From: Isotricha intestinalis
Lineage: Eukaryota; Ciliophora; Litostomatea; Vestibuliferida; Isotrichidae
DNA length: 17,024 nucleotides
NCBI GenBank assembly: GCA_023807065.1
Contig: JAJJLU010004185.1
Coordinates: 1 to 17,024 of the forward strand
Reading direction: 5' to 3'
Below are positions 8,073-16,677 of the stretch, piece after piece. The first letter of the stretch is position 1; each line of letters begins with the position of its first letter. The position numbers and the translations under genes are program-made. Under the pieces are notes generated by a model. That model made no database searches and was not told where the DNA came from. It saw only the letters and a program-made list of their open reading frames with translations.

Positions 8073-8203
8073 TAGTAAAAATAATTATATTATTTTTTTT
8101 TTAGTTTTAAAATTATATTATTATATTTTGTTCGGTTTTTTAATAAAAAGTCTTTTTTTATTTGTTAAATTATTATTTTAATTTGAAAAGTAAATAAAAA
8201 ATA
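8073..8203. promoter_or_regulatory. Shared upstream region of the divergent CAP-like and kinase genes
   Basis: Only 131 bp separate two start codons facing away from each other, so both promoters and leaders lie in or overlap this stretch. It is T-rich on the left and A/T mixed on the right. I see no specific element that stands out from the base composition. Confidence 0.3.
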
Positions 8204-10297
8204 ATGATTGGGAATAAATTAATCCACCAATCATTAACTTTATATCTTTATGAACAATATGAATTTCAAAGAGAAACTGATTTAATTTCAGAATATTTAA
8301 GAATAATAATAGAAACAATTAATAGTGGTAATAATATTAAATTTGATTTTTATACTTTTTATCAAATTACTGAATTCCCTCTTTTTCCAGCTAAAAAAAT
8401 ATTTGAAACATTAAAAGACAAATATTGTCTTGAAATAAATCCAATGAAAAATTTTATTGAAATTTTTATAAAACTTTATACTTCTTCTATAAGCGATATG
8501 ACTGAAATTTTATTTAATATTCTTGATTTTGATAAAGATAATATTGTACATTTAGAAGATACTAAAATATTTTTTATTTATTTTCATTTTAAACATTTTG
8601 ACTCTAATACTGAAAATAAATTATATCATTTAATTGAAAATTTTTTCAATGAAAGTGATAAAATGAATAAAGAAGATTTTATATATAAAACTTTAAATAA
8701 AAACAGTGATTTATTAACTTTATTTTATTTTTTTATTCAAAAATATTGTTTTTATAGTGAAAATGTGATAAATTGTTTTAAAAATTTCAGTCAATTTAAA
8801 AGAGATAAAAACCCTATTTTATCTAAAAAAATAGATTTTGAAAATTTAATATTTACATTAGAAGCAAGAGAATATATTCTTTTATTATTAACAAATAAAG
8901 AAAATAATAATATTGAAGAAGATGAAGAAGAATTACAAGAATTATTAATTTTTGAAAAAGATTTAAATATATTAAGAGGTGGATTAAATAAAGAAGTTCA
9001 AATTAATGCTTTAGAATTTTCAAATCAAATTCAACAATTAAGACAATTTGAACATTATGAAAATTCAAATTTAATATGTTTCATAAATAATCCTTTTGAA
9101 AATAAAAATAAAAGAGTTAGATTACATTTAATCAATAAAAATTTATTTGTAATTGAAGAAGATTTAGAAAATTTTCCTTTTTTTAAACTTGTAAAAATTA
9201 TATATTTATCATCTTTGTGTTCTTTTATAAATGAATTAAAAGAAAAAGATGATTATAAATCTTTTCAATGTAAAATTCCGAAATATATATTAGAAATTAT
9301 TACATTGTATAATAATATTAATAATAAATTGATAATATATTTATATAATAAAAGTAAATATGATAAATTTTTAAAATTAATTTATAATAATATAGGTAAT
9401 AATAATAATAGAATTAATGATAATTTTGATTTTATAAATGATTTAGGAGAAGGAAAATTTGGAGCTGTAAAATTAGGTATAGTTAAAAATAATAGTTTAT
9501 ATCCTTTAAAAAAAAATGATAGAGTTGCTATTAAAATTGTTAATAAAGAAGATAAAAATTATTATGGTTATTTTGAAGTAAATCAATGGGAAAAATTTTT
9601 ATCTAAAACATTAAATAAATTAAATTGTCCTTATCTTATAAAACTTTATTTCATTTATGAAGATATATCTTACATATATTATATTTATGAATATATCAGA
9701 GATTATGATTTAAAAAGAATAATATTAGAAAATCACAATGAAACTAATTTCATATTTGAAATATCAAAACAGATTTTAATAGGAATTAATTATTTACATA
9801 AATATGGAATAATTCATAGAGATATTAAGCCACAAAATATTTTATTTGACAAAGAAAAACAAATAATTAAATTAACAGATTTTGGTTTATCAACAATATT
9901 AGGGAAATATGAATATTGTTCTCAAACATATGGTTCTTTATTTTTTAAATCTCCTGAATTATTAAATGGAAATTATAATTATAAAACTGATATTTGGTCT
10001 TATGGAATTACATTATTTTATATTGTTTTTAAAGGACCTCCTTATAAGAATAATGATAAAAAAAAATTAGTAGAAATTATAAAGAATTCTGATTATAAAA
10101 ACGATAAAAAAAATATTATCAGTTCTATTAAAAATGAAAAATATAAATCAATTGATTCAATATTATTTTCTTTTTTAGATGAAATTATAACTGGATGTTT
10201 AAATAAAAATCCTAATGAAAGACTTGATAATGATCAATTATATAATAAATTTTTGGATTTTTCATTATCGAAGTTAAATGTAGATTATCAAATATAA
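8204..10297 (+). CDS. Ser/Thr protein kinase with N-terminal EF-hand-like region and PH-like domain
   Basis: A 697-residue protein from the ATG at 8204 to a TAA. The kinase domain fills about 408-690 and has every catalytic landmark: glycine loop GEGKFGAV (415-422), VAIK with Lys444, a likely helix-C Glu463, HRDIKPQN (Asp540, Lys542, Asn545), DFG (559-561), SPE (583-585) and DIWSYG. It should be active. The N-terminal 200 residues are helical, with one EF-hand-like loop DFDKDNIVHLED (108-119): Asp at positions 1, 3, 5 and 12, Asn where Gly is usual. About 290-395 has the alternating strands and closing helix expected of a PH domain, a weaker call. Unlike plant and apicomplexan CDPKs there is no calmodulin-like tail after the kinase; the order is closest to the PH-plus-N-terminal-EF-hand layout of CDPK7-type kinases. 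I infer calcium- and membrane-responsive signalling. It lies 84 bp upstream of SDA1 on the same strand. Confidence 0.85.
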   Translation: MIGNKLIHQSLTLYLYEQYEFQRETDLISEYLRIIIETINSGNNIKFDFYTFYQITEFPLFPAKKIFETLKDKYCLEINPMKNFIEIFIKLYTSSISDMTEILFNILDFDKDNIVHLEDTKIFFIYFHFKHFDSNTENKLYHLIENFFNESDKMNKEDFIYKTLNKNSDLLTLFYFFIQKYCFYSENVINCFKNFSQFKRDKNPILSKKIDFENLIFTLEAREYILLLLTNKENNNIEEDEEELQELLIFEKDLNILRGGLNKEVQINALEFSNQIQQLRQFEHYENSNLICFINNPFENKNKRVRLHLINKNLFVIEEDLENFPFFKLVKIIYLSSLCSFINELKEKDDYKSFQCKIPKYILEIITLYNNINNKLIIYLYNKSKYDKFLKLIYNNIGNNNNRINDNFDFINDLGEGKFGAVKLGIVKNNSLYPLKKNDRVAIKIVNKEDKNYYGYFEVNQWEKFLSKTLNKLNCPYLIKLYFIYEDISYIYYIYEYIRDYDLKRIILENHNETNFIFEISKQILIGINYLHKYGIIHRDIKPQNILFDKEKQIIKLTDFGLSTILGKYEYCSQTYGSLFFKSPELLNGNYNYKTDIWSYGITLFYIVFKGPPYKNNDKKKLVEIIKNSDYKNDKKNIISSIKNEKYKSIDSILFSFLDEIITGCLNKNPNERLDNDQLYNKFLDFSLSKLNVDYQI

Positions 10298-10381
10298 TAT
10301 ATTTTATTCATATAAATTGTATAAAATATTTTAAAATATTATTTATAGAGAATAAAGAATTAATTATTTATCATTTAAAAA

Positions 10382-12694
10382 ATGAACAGAGATGAAAAAA
10401 AAGAAAATAAGAAAATAATTAAATTAATAGAAAATGAAAATCTTTTAGAAACAAGTAAATCATTAATAGAAAACATGACAGAAGAAGAAAAAGATAAATA
10501 TGAAAAATTAATAAAAACTCTTCATGAAATACAAGATAAAATAAATAGAGACAGTGAATCATATAAAGAAGAATTTCATAAAATTTTATTAATATTTAAG
10601 GAACAATTTGAAATTATTTTAAAATATCCTAATAAATCAATAAAAGGATTTAAAGAATTATTAATGTTTTTTTCTCATATATCAAATAAATTTCCAGAAG
10701 AATTAAAATTTATTCGTAATGATTTACCTAAAATTCTTTCTGAAAATTACCTTATTATTCCTCATGAAATGAGACTTGCAATTGTTGATTCTCTTTCTTT
10801 ATTAAGAAAAAAAGAATTATTAAATCCAATGGAAGTTCTTCCTTTATTCTTTAGTTTAATTAAATGCCAAGATAAAATATTAAGAAAGAAACTTACAGAT
10901 TGTATAATAAGTGATTTAAAAAAAATTAAAGACACAAAAAAACATTTAGATTGTATTAAGAAAATTCAAAATTTTTGTGAAAATTTATTAAATGATCCAA
11001 ATAAGAAATTAGCAAGAAAAACATTAAATATATTAATAACTTTATACCAAAAAAAAATATGGAATGATGATAGAACAATAAATTCAATTGCAAAATGTAT
11101 AAGTATAAACGATATAAAAATGTCTTCTGCAGCATGTCAATTTTTTTTAAGTGAATATAACATTGATGAAGCAGATACTTCAAGTGAAGAAGAATTAGAT
11201 GAATTAAAAAATAAATATAAATTATTAGGAAAATCAAATAATAGAAAAACAAAACAAAGAAAAGCAAAATTAAAAGAATTAATGAAATCAATAGAAAGAA
11301 AAGAAAAAAGGCGTTCAAAAGTAATAATAAATAAAGATTTTATGCCAATTGATAGAATAAAAGATCCATTAACATTTTCACAAGAATTATTTAAAAAGGG
11401 AAATAGTTATCAAAGAGGAGAATTTTCTCATAAAATAATAATAATACGTTTATTAGGAAGAGTATTAGGAAGACATAGATTATTATTAGATAATTATTTT
11501 TCATTTATGCTAAATTTTATGAAAAGTGATCAAAAAGATATTGAAGTTATTTTAGCATCATTAATTGAAGCATGTCATAATCAAATTCCTCCTTCTGAAT
11601 TAGAACCAGTTATAAATAAATTATTTGATAATTTTATTAGTGAAACATACCCTGCTCAATTAGTTAATTTAGGCTTAAATACTTTAAGAGAAATTATTGA
11701 AAGATGTCCTTATTGTATTGATAAAGCACAATATTCTCTTGTTCAAGATTTAAGATTTTATAAAAATAAATCTGTTTCTAATGCTGCTAGATCTATTGTT
11801 AATTTATGTAAAGAAATTAATGAGAAGTTTGGAAAAGGAACTGGAGAAATTTCTTTCGGGGATAATAAATTTGATGATGGAATTGAAGGGATTGAATTGT
11901 TAAAAAAACTAGAAAAAAAACCTAAAGATTATAAAATGGATCAAGAAGAAATTTTAGATGAGAAACAATTAAAAAAATTAAAAGCTTTAAAAATTAAATA
12001 TGAAGCTGAATTATTACAACATAAGAAAACTGGAATAACTGATAATGATATTAATGAAATGGTTGGTGAGAAAAAAAAATATAAAGAAGATAAGAATGAA
12101 AATGAAGAAGAAGATGAAAATTTAGAAATTGAAGATGATGAAGAATTAGAAGAAATAGAAGATGAAGAAGAAGAAAGTGAAGAAGAAAATGAAAAAATTA
12201 AGAATAAAGGAAATAATGAAGAAGAAGAAGAAGAAAATTGGGATGAAATTGAATTAGAAGAAATATCAGATGATGATAAAAATATAAGTTTAGATGAAGA
12301 ACATAGTGAAGAAATTGAATTAGATGATTCTGAAATTGAGGGAAGTAATGAAAGCTCTGAAAAAGATGATCAAGGATTTATTAATCCAGAAAATTTAAAG
12401 AATTATCGTTTAACAAGAAAAGAAAAATTTGAAAAAATTAGAAATGAAAATGGTGAAAAAGAAAAATATAAAGTTGTTAGAAAAGAAAAAAAAGGAGGGA
12501 AAACTAATAAAGAAAAATTAAAAAATAAACCTTATATGATGGTAAAAAATAAAAGATTAAGAGATATTGAAGTTAAAAAAGTTAAATTAAATTCTATGAA
12601 AAAACAAATGAAAAGAATAAAACAACAATTAGGAAGATTTAAAAGAGGAAATATGATACTTAAAAAGAAAGGAGGTTTAACTCGTAAAAAATAA
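10382..12694 (+). CDS. SDA1: SDA1 family nucleolar ribosome-biogenesis protein
   Basis: A 770-residue protein, ATG in an AAAA context, ending in TAA. It parallels yeast Sda1 and human SDAD1 along its length. An N-terminal helical-repeat region has KELLMFFSHISNKFPEEL (91-108), MRLAIVDSLSLLRKKELLNP (130-149) and KIWNDDRTIN (225-234). A basic linker is followed by the SDA1 core with DPLTFSQELFKK (328-339), and the C-terminal part has RLTRKEKFEKIR (676-687) and NKEKLKNKPYMM (709-720). Between them lies an acidic Glu/Asp tract (about 569-664), giving a purine-rich GAA/GAT stretch at about 12085-12375. The tail after 690 is strongly basic. Sda1 takes part in maturation and export of pre-60S particles. 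Acidic and basic tails are normal for nucleolar assembly factors. An open frame on the opposite strand at 10956-11318 is a shadow of this gene. No intron is needed. Confidence 0.9.
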   Translation: MNRDEKKENKKIIKLIENENLLETSKSLIENMTEEEKDKYEKLIKTLHEIQDKINRDSESYKEEFHKILLIFKEQFEIILKYPNKSIKGFKELLMFFSHISNKFPEELKFIRNDLPKILSENYLIIPHEMRLAIVDSLSLLRKKELLNPMEVLPLFFSLIKCQDKILRKKLTDCIISDLKKIKDTKKHLDCIKKIQNFCENLLNDPNKKLARKTLNILITLYQKKIWNDDRTINSIAKCISINDIKMSSAACQFFLSEYNIDEADTSSEEELDELKNKYKLLGKSNNRKTKQRKAKLKELMKSIERKEKRRSKVIINKDFMPIDRIKDPLTFSQELFKKGNSYQRGEFSHKIIIIRLLGRVLGRHRLLLDNYFSFMLNFMKSDQKDIEVILASLIEACHNQIPPSELEPVINKLFDNFISETYPAQLVNLGLNTLREIIERCPYCIDKAQYSLVQDLRFYKNKSVSNAARSIVNLCKEINEKFGKGTGEISFGDNKFDDGIEGIELLKKLEKKPKDYKMDQEEILDEKQLKKLKALKIKYEAELLQHKKTGITDNDINEMVGEKKKYKEDKNENEEEDENLEIEDDEELEEIEDEEEESEEENEKIKNKGNNEEEEEENWDEIELEEISDDDKNISLDEEHSEEIELDDSEIEGSNESSEKDDQGFINPENLKNYRLTRKEKFEKIRNENGEKEKYKVVRKEKKGGKTNKEKLKNKPYMMVKNKRLRDIEVKKVKLNSMKKQMKRIKQQLGRFKRGNMILKKKGGLTRKK

Positions 12695-12899
12695 TACTTT
12701 TAAATTTATTCAAAATAAATTTATGATTTCCCACAATACAAAATTAATAGTTTCAATAAATTATATAAACTATTATATTATTCTTTCATTTTTTCTTTTT
12801 TTTATTTTTAATTCTTTTTTATTATGTTTATAAGTGATTCTTTTAGATTCTTTTAAAAATTAATGTTTTAATTAAATAATTCTTTTTAAAGAAATAATT
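12695..12899. other. Intergenic spacer between SDA1 and the DENN-domain gene
   Basis: A 205 bp A/T spacer between two genes on the same strand. It holds the 3' region of SDA1 and the promoter and leader of the DENN gene. The only striking feature is a pyrimidine-rich stretch at about 12778-12820 on the plus strand, whose role I cannot assign. No credible coding frame is visible. Confidence 0.3.
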
Positions 12900-15653
12900 A
12901 TGCAAAGTAATGAAAAACTTAAAAATAATATAATAAATGAATCTTTAAAATACCCTTTTCATGGAAAAGAAAAAAGATTAATAGATAACATTTTAATATT
13001 AGGATACGATTATTCCACAATAAAAAGAAAAATATTAACAAAAGAAATGAAAACAGATTTTAATCAAATTTCTTATAATGAAATAGAACAATTATTTTCA
13101 GAAGATAAAAAAAAAATAAAACTCCAAAACTATGAATCAAATTATAATTTATTTAGTTTTCATTTAGAAGAAAAACCAATAATCTTAAATAACATTTCTA
13201 ATGATTATAGTAAATCTTTATCAAATAATGAAATAATTGTTGATATGATTTTTCCAAAAATTCCAAAATGTTATATGAATAAAAAATATAATTTAAAAAT
13301 TGAAAATAAATTTAAATCACCTAAACCTTATTATATAATATTTCAAGATAATTCAAAAAATAATTTACAAAGTAAAAAACAATTTAATTGTATTGCATTT
13401 ATTTTTTATCAAAAAATTGAAATAACAATTGAAGAAATTAATTGGATTCATTTTATTCCATTTTCATTTTGTTTTATTTCAGAATTTCCTTATTTTTATT
13501 CTTTTTATCTTTTAGCAAATCAAATAAAAAATTTATTTGATAAAAAAATAACAGATATTCCTTTAGAATTAATAATTTATAATTTAATAGATTATATTCC
13601 ATCTCCAATTAATCAAATTGTTACTTTAAATATAATTAATAAAAAAGGAAATGAAAATTTTGAAAATTGCTTTGGAAAAAAAAAATTAGAAAAAAATAAT
13701 GATATAGAATTTCCCATTCTTTCAGGTTATCCTCTTATTCAATATAATTTAATAAATGTATTATTCCTTACATTTTCATCTCATTTATTAATTGAAATAT
13801 TTATTTGGACTTTTTTAGAAAAGAATATTATATTTTTTAGTAACAATATTGAACATTTAAATTTACTCATTTATTCATTAAATAGTTTAAATTATCCTTT
13901 AAATGATGATCAATATTATTGGATGAATTCAAATATATCAATTGACAATTTAATAAATATATCATTATATAAAGATAAAAAATTGAATTCAATATTAGGA
14001 GTTTGTGATAGTTATGAACCTGAAAAACTTAAAAAAATATTAAATTTAGAAGAATATATTTTTATTGATATTGAAAAAGGAAAAATTTTTTATTCTAATA
14101 AAAAAAATATAATGATTAAAATAATAAAAAAATTATGTAGAAATAGAATGGTAAATGAAAATAAAATAAACTATTTAAGTCTCGGGATAAAAGCATTATA
14201 TCTTAAATTAGAAAAATTTAAAATTCAATTAAAACAAGAAAAAAAATTTGATTTTTTAGAATATGATAATAATATAGAAGAAAATAATAAAGAAATACAA
14301 GAAGCGTTTTATATCTTTTTAATGACAATTTCATTATATTTTTATCAAAACATAAATTATTTACAAGTTGATGCTAAATTATTTAATTGTAAAAATGATT
14401 TAATTGAAGAAGAAAAAAAATTTATTTCAGAAATTAAAGAAACAAAGAAATACAAATCTTACTTTCAAAAATTTATATATTCAGATTTATATAAAATTCC
14501 TTTATCTTTTTATGAAGAATTTTTAATAATAAATTACCATATCATTCATAATAAAAATAATTTTTCTTTCAAATACTTTGATATAATAGATAGTTTTTAT
14601 TTTTCAAATCCAAAAAAGATTATAATAGATTTAAACATATTTTATAATAATTTCAATAAAGAAAAGAAAAGAAAATTCATTAGGCATCTTGCTCAATCAA
14701 ATTGGGAATTAAAAAATAATCAAAAAAATAATGTATTAATAGAAAATAAATCCTTTAAATATTATTATTTTGAATTAAGTAATGAAATAATAATGAAATA
14801 TGTATATTATTTAAATAATCTAACAAGTGAAGAAAAATTAAATCTTTTTCCTCAAATTAAAAAAAAAGAAAATAATGAAATCCAAAAATTTGAATTTACT
14901 CGGTTAGAAAATTTAATTTTAGATAAATTAATTGAATTAAAAATAATTAGCAGATTTGATTTATTATGTTATTCTATTATTATAATTTTTATTATATCTA
15001 TTACTTTATTAAATGATTATGATTATAAATATTTCCTTTCATTATTATTATATTGTTATTCTAACCCACAATTTTTTATCTTTAGAAAATATTATGTAAT
15101 CTTATTAAATATCCTTTATTCATTAATAAACAACACAGAAGAAAAAAAAGATAAGAAAAATAAAGTTCAACTAATTAATTTTTATTTCTTATTTATAAAT
15201 ATAATCACCGAAAATAATATAATTCCAAATGAAACTTTAATAACTATAATAAGAAATTTTAGTGAAATTATTTCATTTGATAAAGAAAAAGAAAATTTTT
15301 ATGAGTTTAAAAAAGAAATAGAATCTTTTATTTTTAATCAAAAAAAAACATATAGTTTTATAAATCAAAATAAAGATTCAAAAATAGGAGATTTTTTAAA
15401 TATAAAAATATTAAATGAAAATAAAGAATATCAATGTGTTTTAATTGATATCTTAATACTTTTTAAAATGTTGTCACAAATCATTGATGATTACATTCAA
15501 AATTTTGATGAAGAAAAATTAGATAAATTAATAATAAATCAATGCATAATTAATTTAATTTTTTATATTGAAAAAGAAAAAATATTTGAAGAAAAAAAAA
15601 ATGATGTAATTACATGTTTAATAATATTATTAAGTGAATTAAATAAATTTTAA
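12900..15653 (+). CDS. DENN-domain protein, probable Rab guanine-nucleotide exchange factor
   Basis: A 917-residue protein from the ATG at 12900 to a TAA, with a complete tripartite DENN module. The uDENN part is at about 110-215, ending in the typical ISEFPYFYSFYLLANQIKNL. The cDENN part is at about 235-400: PLIQYNLINVLFLTFSSHLL, then FLEKNIIFFSNNIEHLNLLI, then SILGV. The dDENN part is at about 463-528: EIQEAFYIFLMTISLYFYQN, closing with YFQKFIYS. DENN proteins generally activate Rab GTPases by exchanging GDP for GTP in membrane trafficking; the Rab partner cannot be told from sequence. The C-terminal 390 residues are very rich in Asn, Ile, Leu and Lys, probably helical, and match no domain I recognise. 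One very hydrophobic segment (about 687-704, CYSIIIIFIISITLL) is more likely a buried helix than a membrane span. The next interval to the right is the only gene-poor part of the window. Confidence 0.82.
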   Translation: MQSNEKLKNNIINESLKYPFHGKEKRLIDNILILGYDYSTIKRKILTKEMKTDFNQISYNEIEQLFSEDKKKIKLQNYESNYNLFSFHLEEKPIILNNISNDYSKSLSNNEIIVDMIFPKIPKCYMNKKYNLKIENKFKSPKPYYIIFQDNSKNNLQSKKQFNCIAFIFYQKIEITIEEINWIHFIPFSFCFISEFPYFYSFYLLANQIKNLFDKKITDIPLELIIYNLIDYIPSPINQIVTLNIINKKGNENFENCFGKKKLEKNNDIEFPILSGYPLIQYNLINVLFLTFSSHLLIEIFIWTFLEKNIIFFSNNIEHLNLLIYSLNSLNYPLNDDQYYWMNSNISIDNLINISLYKDKKLNSILGVCDSYEPEKLKKILNLEEYIFIDIEKGKIFYSNKKNIMIKIIKKLCRNRMVNENKINYLSLGIKALYLKLEKFKIQLKQEKKFDFLEYDNNIEENNKEIQEAFYIFLMTISLYFYQNINYLQVDAKLFNCKNDLIEEEKKFISEIKETKKYKSYFQKFIYSDLYKIPLSFYEEFLIINYHIIHNKNNFSFKYFDIIDSFYFSNPKKIIIDLNIFYNNFNKEKKRKFIRHLAQSNWELKNNQKNNVLIENKSFKYYYFELSNEIIMKYVYYLNNLTSEEKLNLFPQIKKKENNEIQKFEFTRLENLILDKLIELKIISRFDLLCYSIIIIFIISITLLNDYDYKYFLSLLLYCYSNPQFFIFRKYYVILLNILYSLINNTEEKKDKKNKVQLINFYFLFINIITENNIIPNETLITIIRNFSEIISFDKEKENFYEFKKEIESFIFNQKKTYSFINQNKDSKIGDFLNIKILNENKEYQCVLIDILILFKMLSQIIDDYIQNFDEEKLDKLIINQCIINLIFYIEKEKIFEEKKNDVITCLIILLSELNKF

Positions 15654-16677
15654 ATTGAAAAATATAAATATAAGAAAATAATTAAATTCAACAATTAATT
15701 TATTTTAAAAGTTGTTTAAAAAATATAAAAATTATATTGAAGATTAAAATTCAAATTTTTTTATTATATAGAGTTAATTCCTTTAAATTTTTAAAATTAT
15801 GATGAAATTATTTATAGTAAGGGAGTTAATTTGTTAAATTGATAAAAAAGAATTTGTTAAAAAAACGAAATTTTGAAATTTAATATATCATATTTGGAGA
15901 AAAATAGAAAATAAATGTATTTTATATTTATGAAAAAAAATCTAATTTCTTAATATCATAATAATGTTAAAAGCTTTTTATTATAAAAATAGTTATTATA
16001 TGAGTTATAATAAACTTTTTTTTAATGAAATTCGATGAAGAATTTTTTACTTAATAAGAATGAAAAGAAATTTTATTTTTATTATTTTAATTAATATCAA
16101 ATTTTATTTATTATTTAATTCACATGATTTATAGTATTTACTTAATTGTTTACTTAAATTTTTTTATTTCTTTTTTTAGAATTTTGGTAAAAATATATAT
16201 TAATAATATACTCCTTTCTATAATATTAATAATATATTATTTTCTAATTATTTATTTAATTTAATTACTCCCTTTAAATATTATTTTATTACACACTAAA
16301 ACATTCTAAAATTATTAATTAAATACTGGCTAATTTCAATATATATAATACATACTAATAAATTAATTATAATCAAATACAACCTACAATTAATATTAAT
16401 TTTATATCCTAATAATTAAATTTCTTTTATGTCCTATACTATTATTAATAATATTACATTCAAAAAATTTAAATAAAAGTTATATACTAAAATAAAAAAA
16501 GAAATATTAACAATCAAGAATAAAAAGAAATTATCTCATATACTATAATAAATTAATAATATTATATTATACCCAATGATTAAATAATAATATTATCTTA
16601 AGTTATATAATTAATAAATAATAATATTATAAATCTTCTTCTCAATATTACAACATTTTTATTTATTTTCTAATTCT
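15654..16677. other. AT-rich spacer without an intact gene
   Basis: About 1 kb after the DENN gene with stops in all six frames at short intervals. It is the longest non-coding stretch here, several times the other spacers. I see no tRNA, rRNA, transposase, inverted-repeat termini or telomeric repeat. Two pieces stand out weakly: AGGGAGTTAATT at about 15821-15832, echoed in inverted orientation by AATTACTCCCT at about 16263-16273, and a series of short AT motifs at 16198-16628 described separately. Confidence 0.5.
16198..16628. repeat. Scattered copies of a short AT motif (TATTAATAATATA-like)
   Basis: The 13-mer TATTAATAATATA occurs exactly at 16198-16210 and 16224-16236, 26 bp apart. A one-mismatch copy lies at 16443-16455 and a two-mismatch copy at 16551-16563. 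The shorter ATAATAATATT form occurs at 16584-16594 and 16618-16628. Most copies are near-palindromic around AATATT. In DNA this AT-rich many copies are expected by chance, so the cluster is noted rather than assigned a function. Confidence 0.3.

Noticed and set aside
9300..9425. AAT-rich simple repeat in the kinase gene
   Set aside because: It encodes the Asn-rich linker between the PH-like region and the kinase domain. The frame is kept and no exact repeat unit extends far.
10956..11318. 120-residue minus-strand open frame
   Set aside because: Lies wholly antisense to the well-supported SDA1 gene; runs of Leu, Phe and Tyr are what reverse-complemented Lys/Asn-rich codons give.
12085..12375. 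Purine-rich GAA/GAT simple repeat
   Set aside because: It is the coding sequence of the acidic Glu/Asp tract expected in SDA1, with mixed codons and no exact tandem unit.
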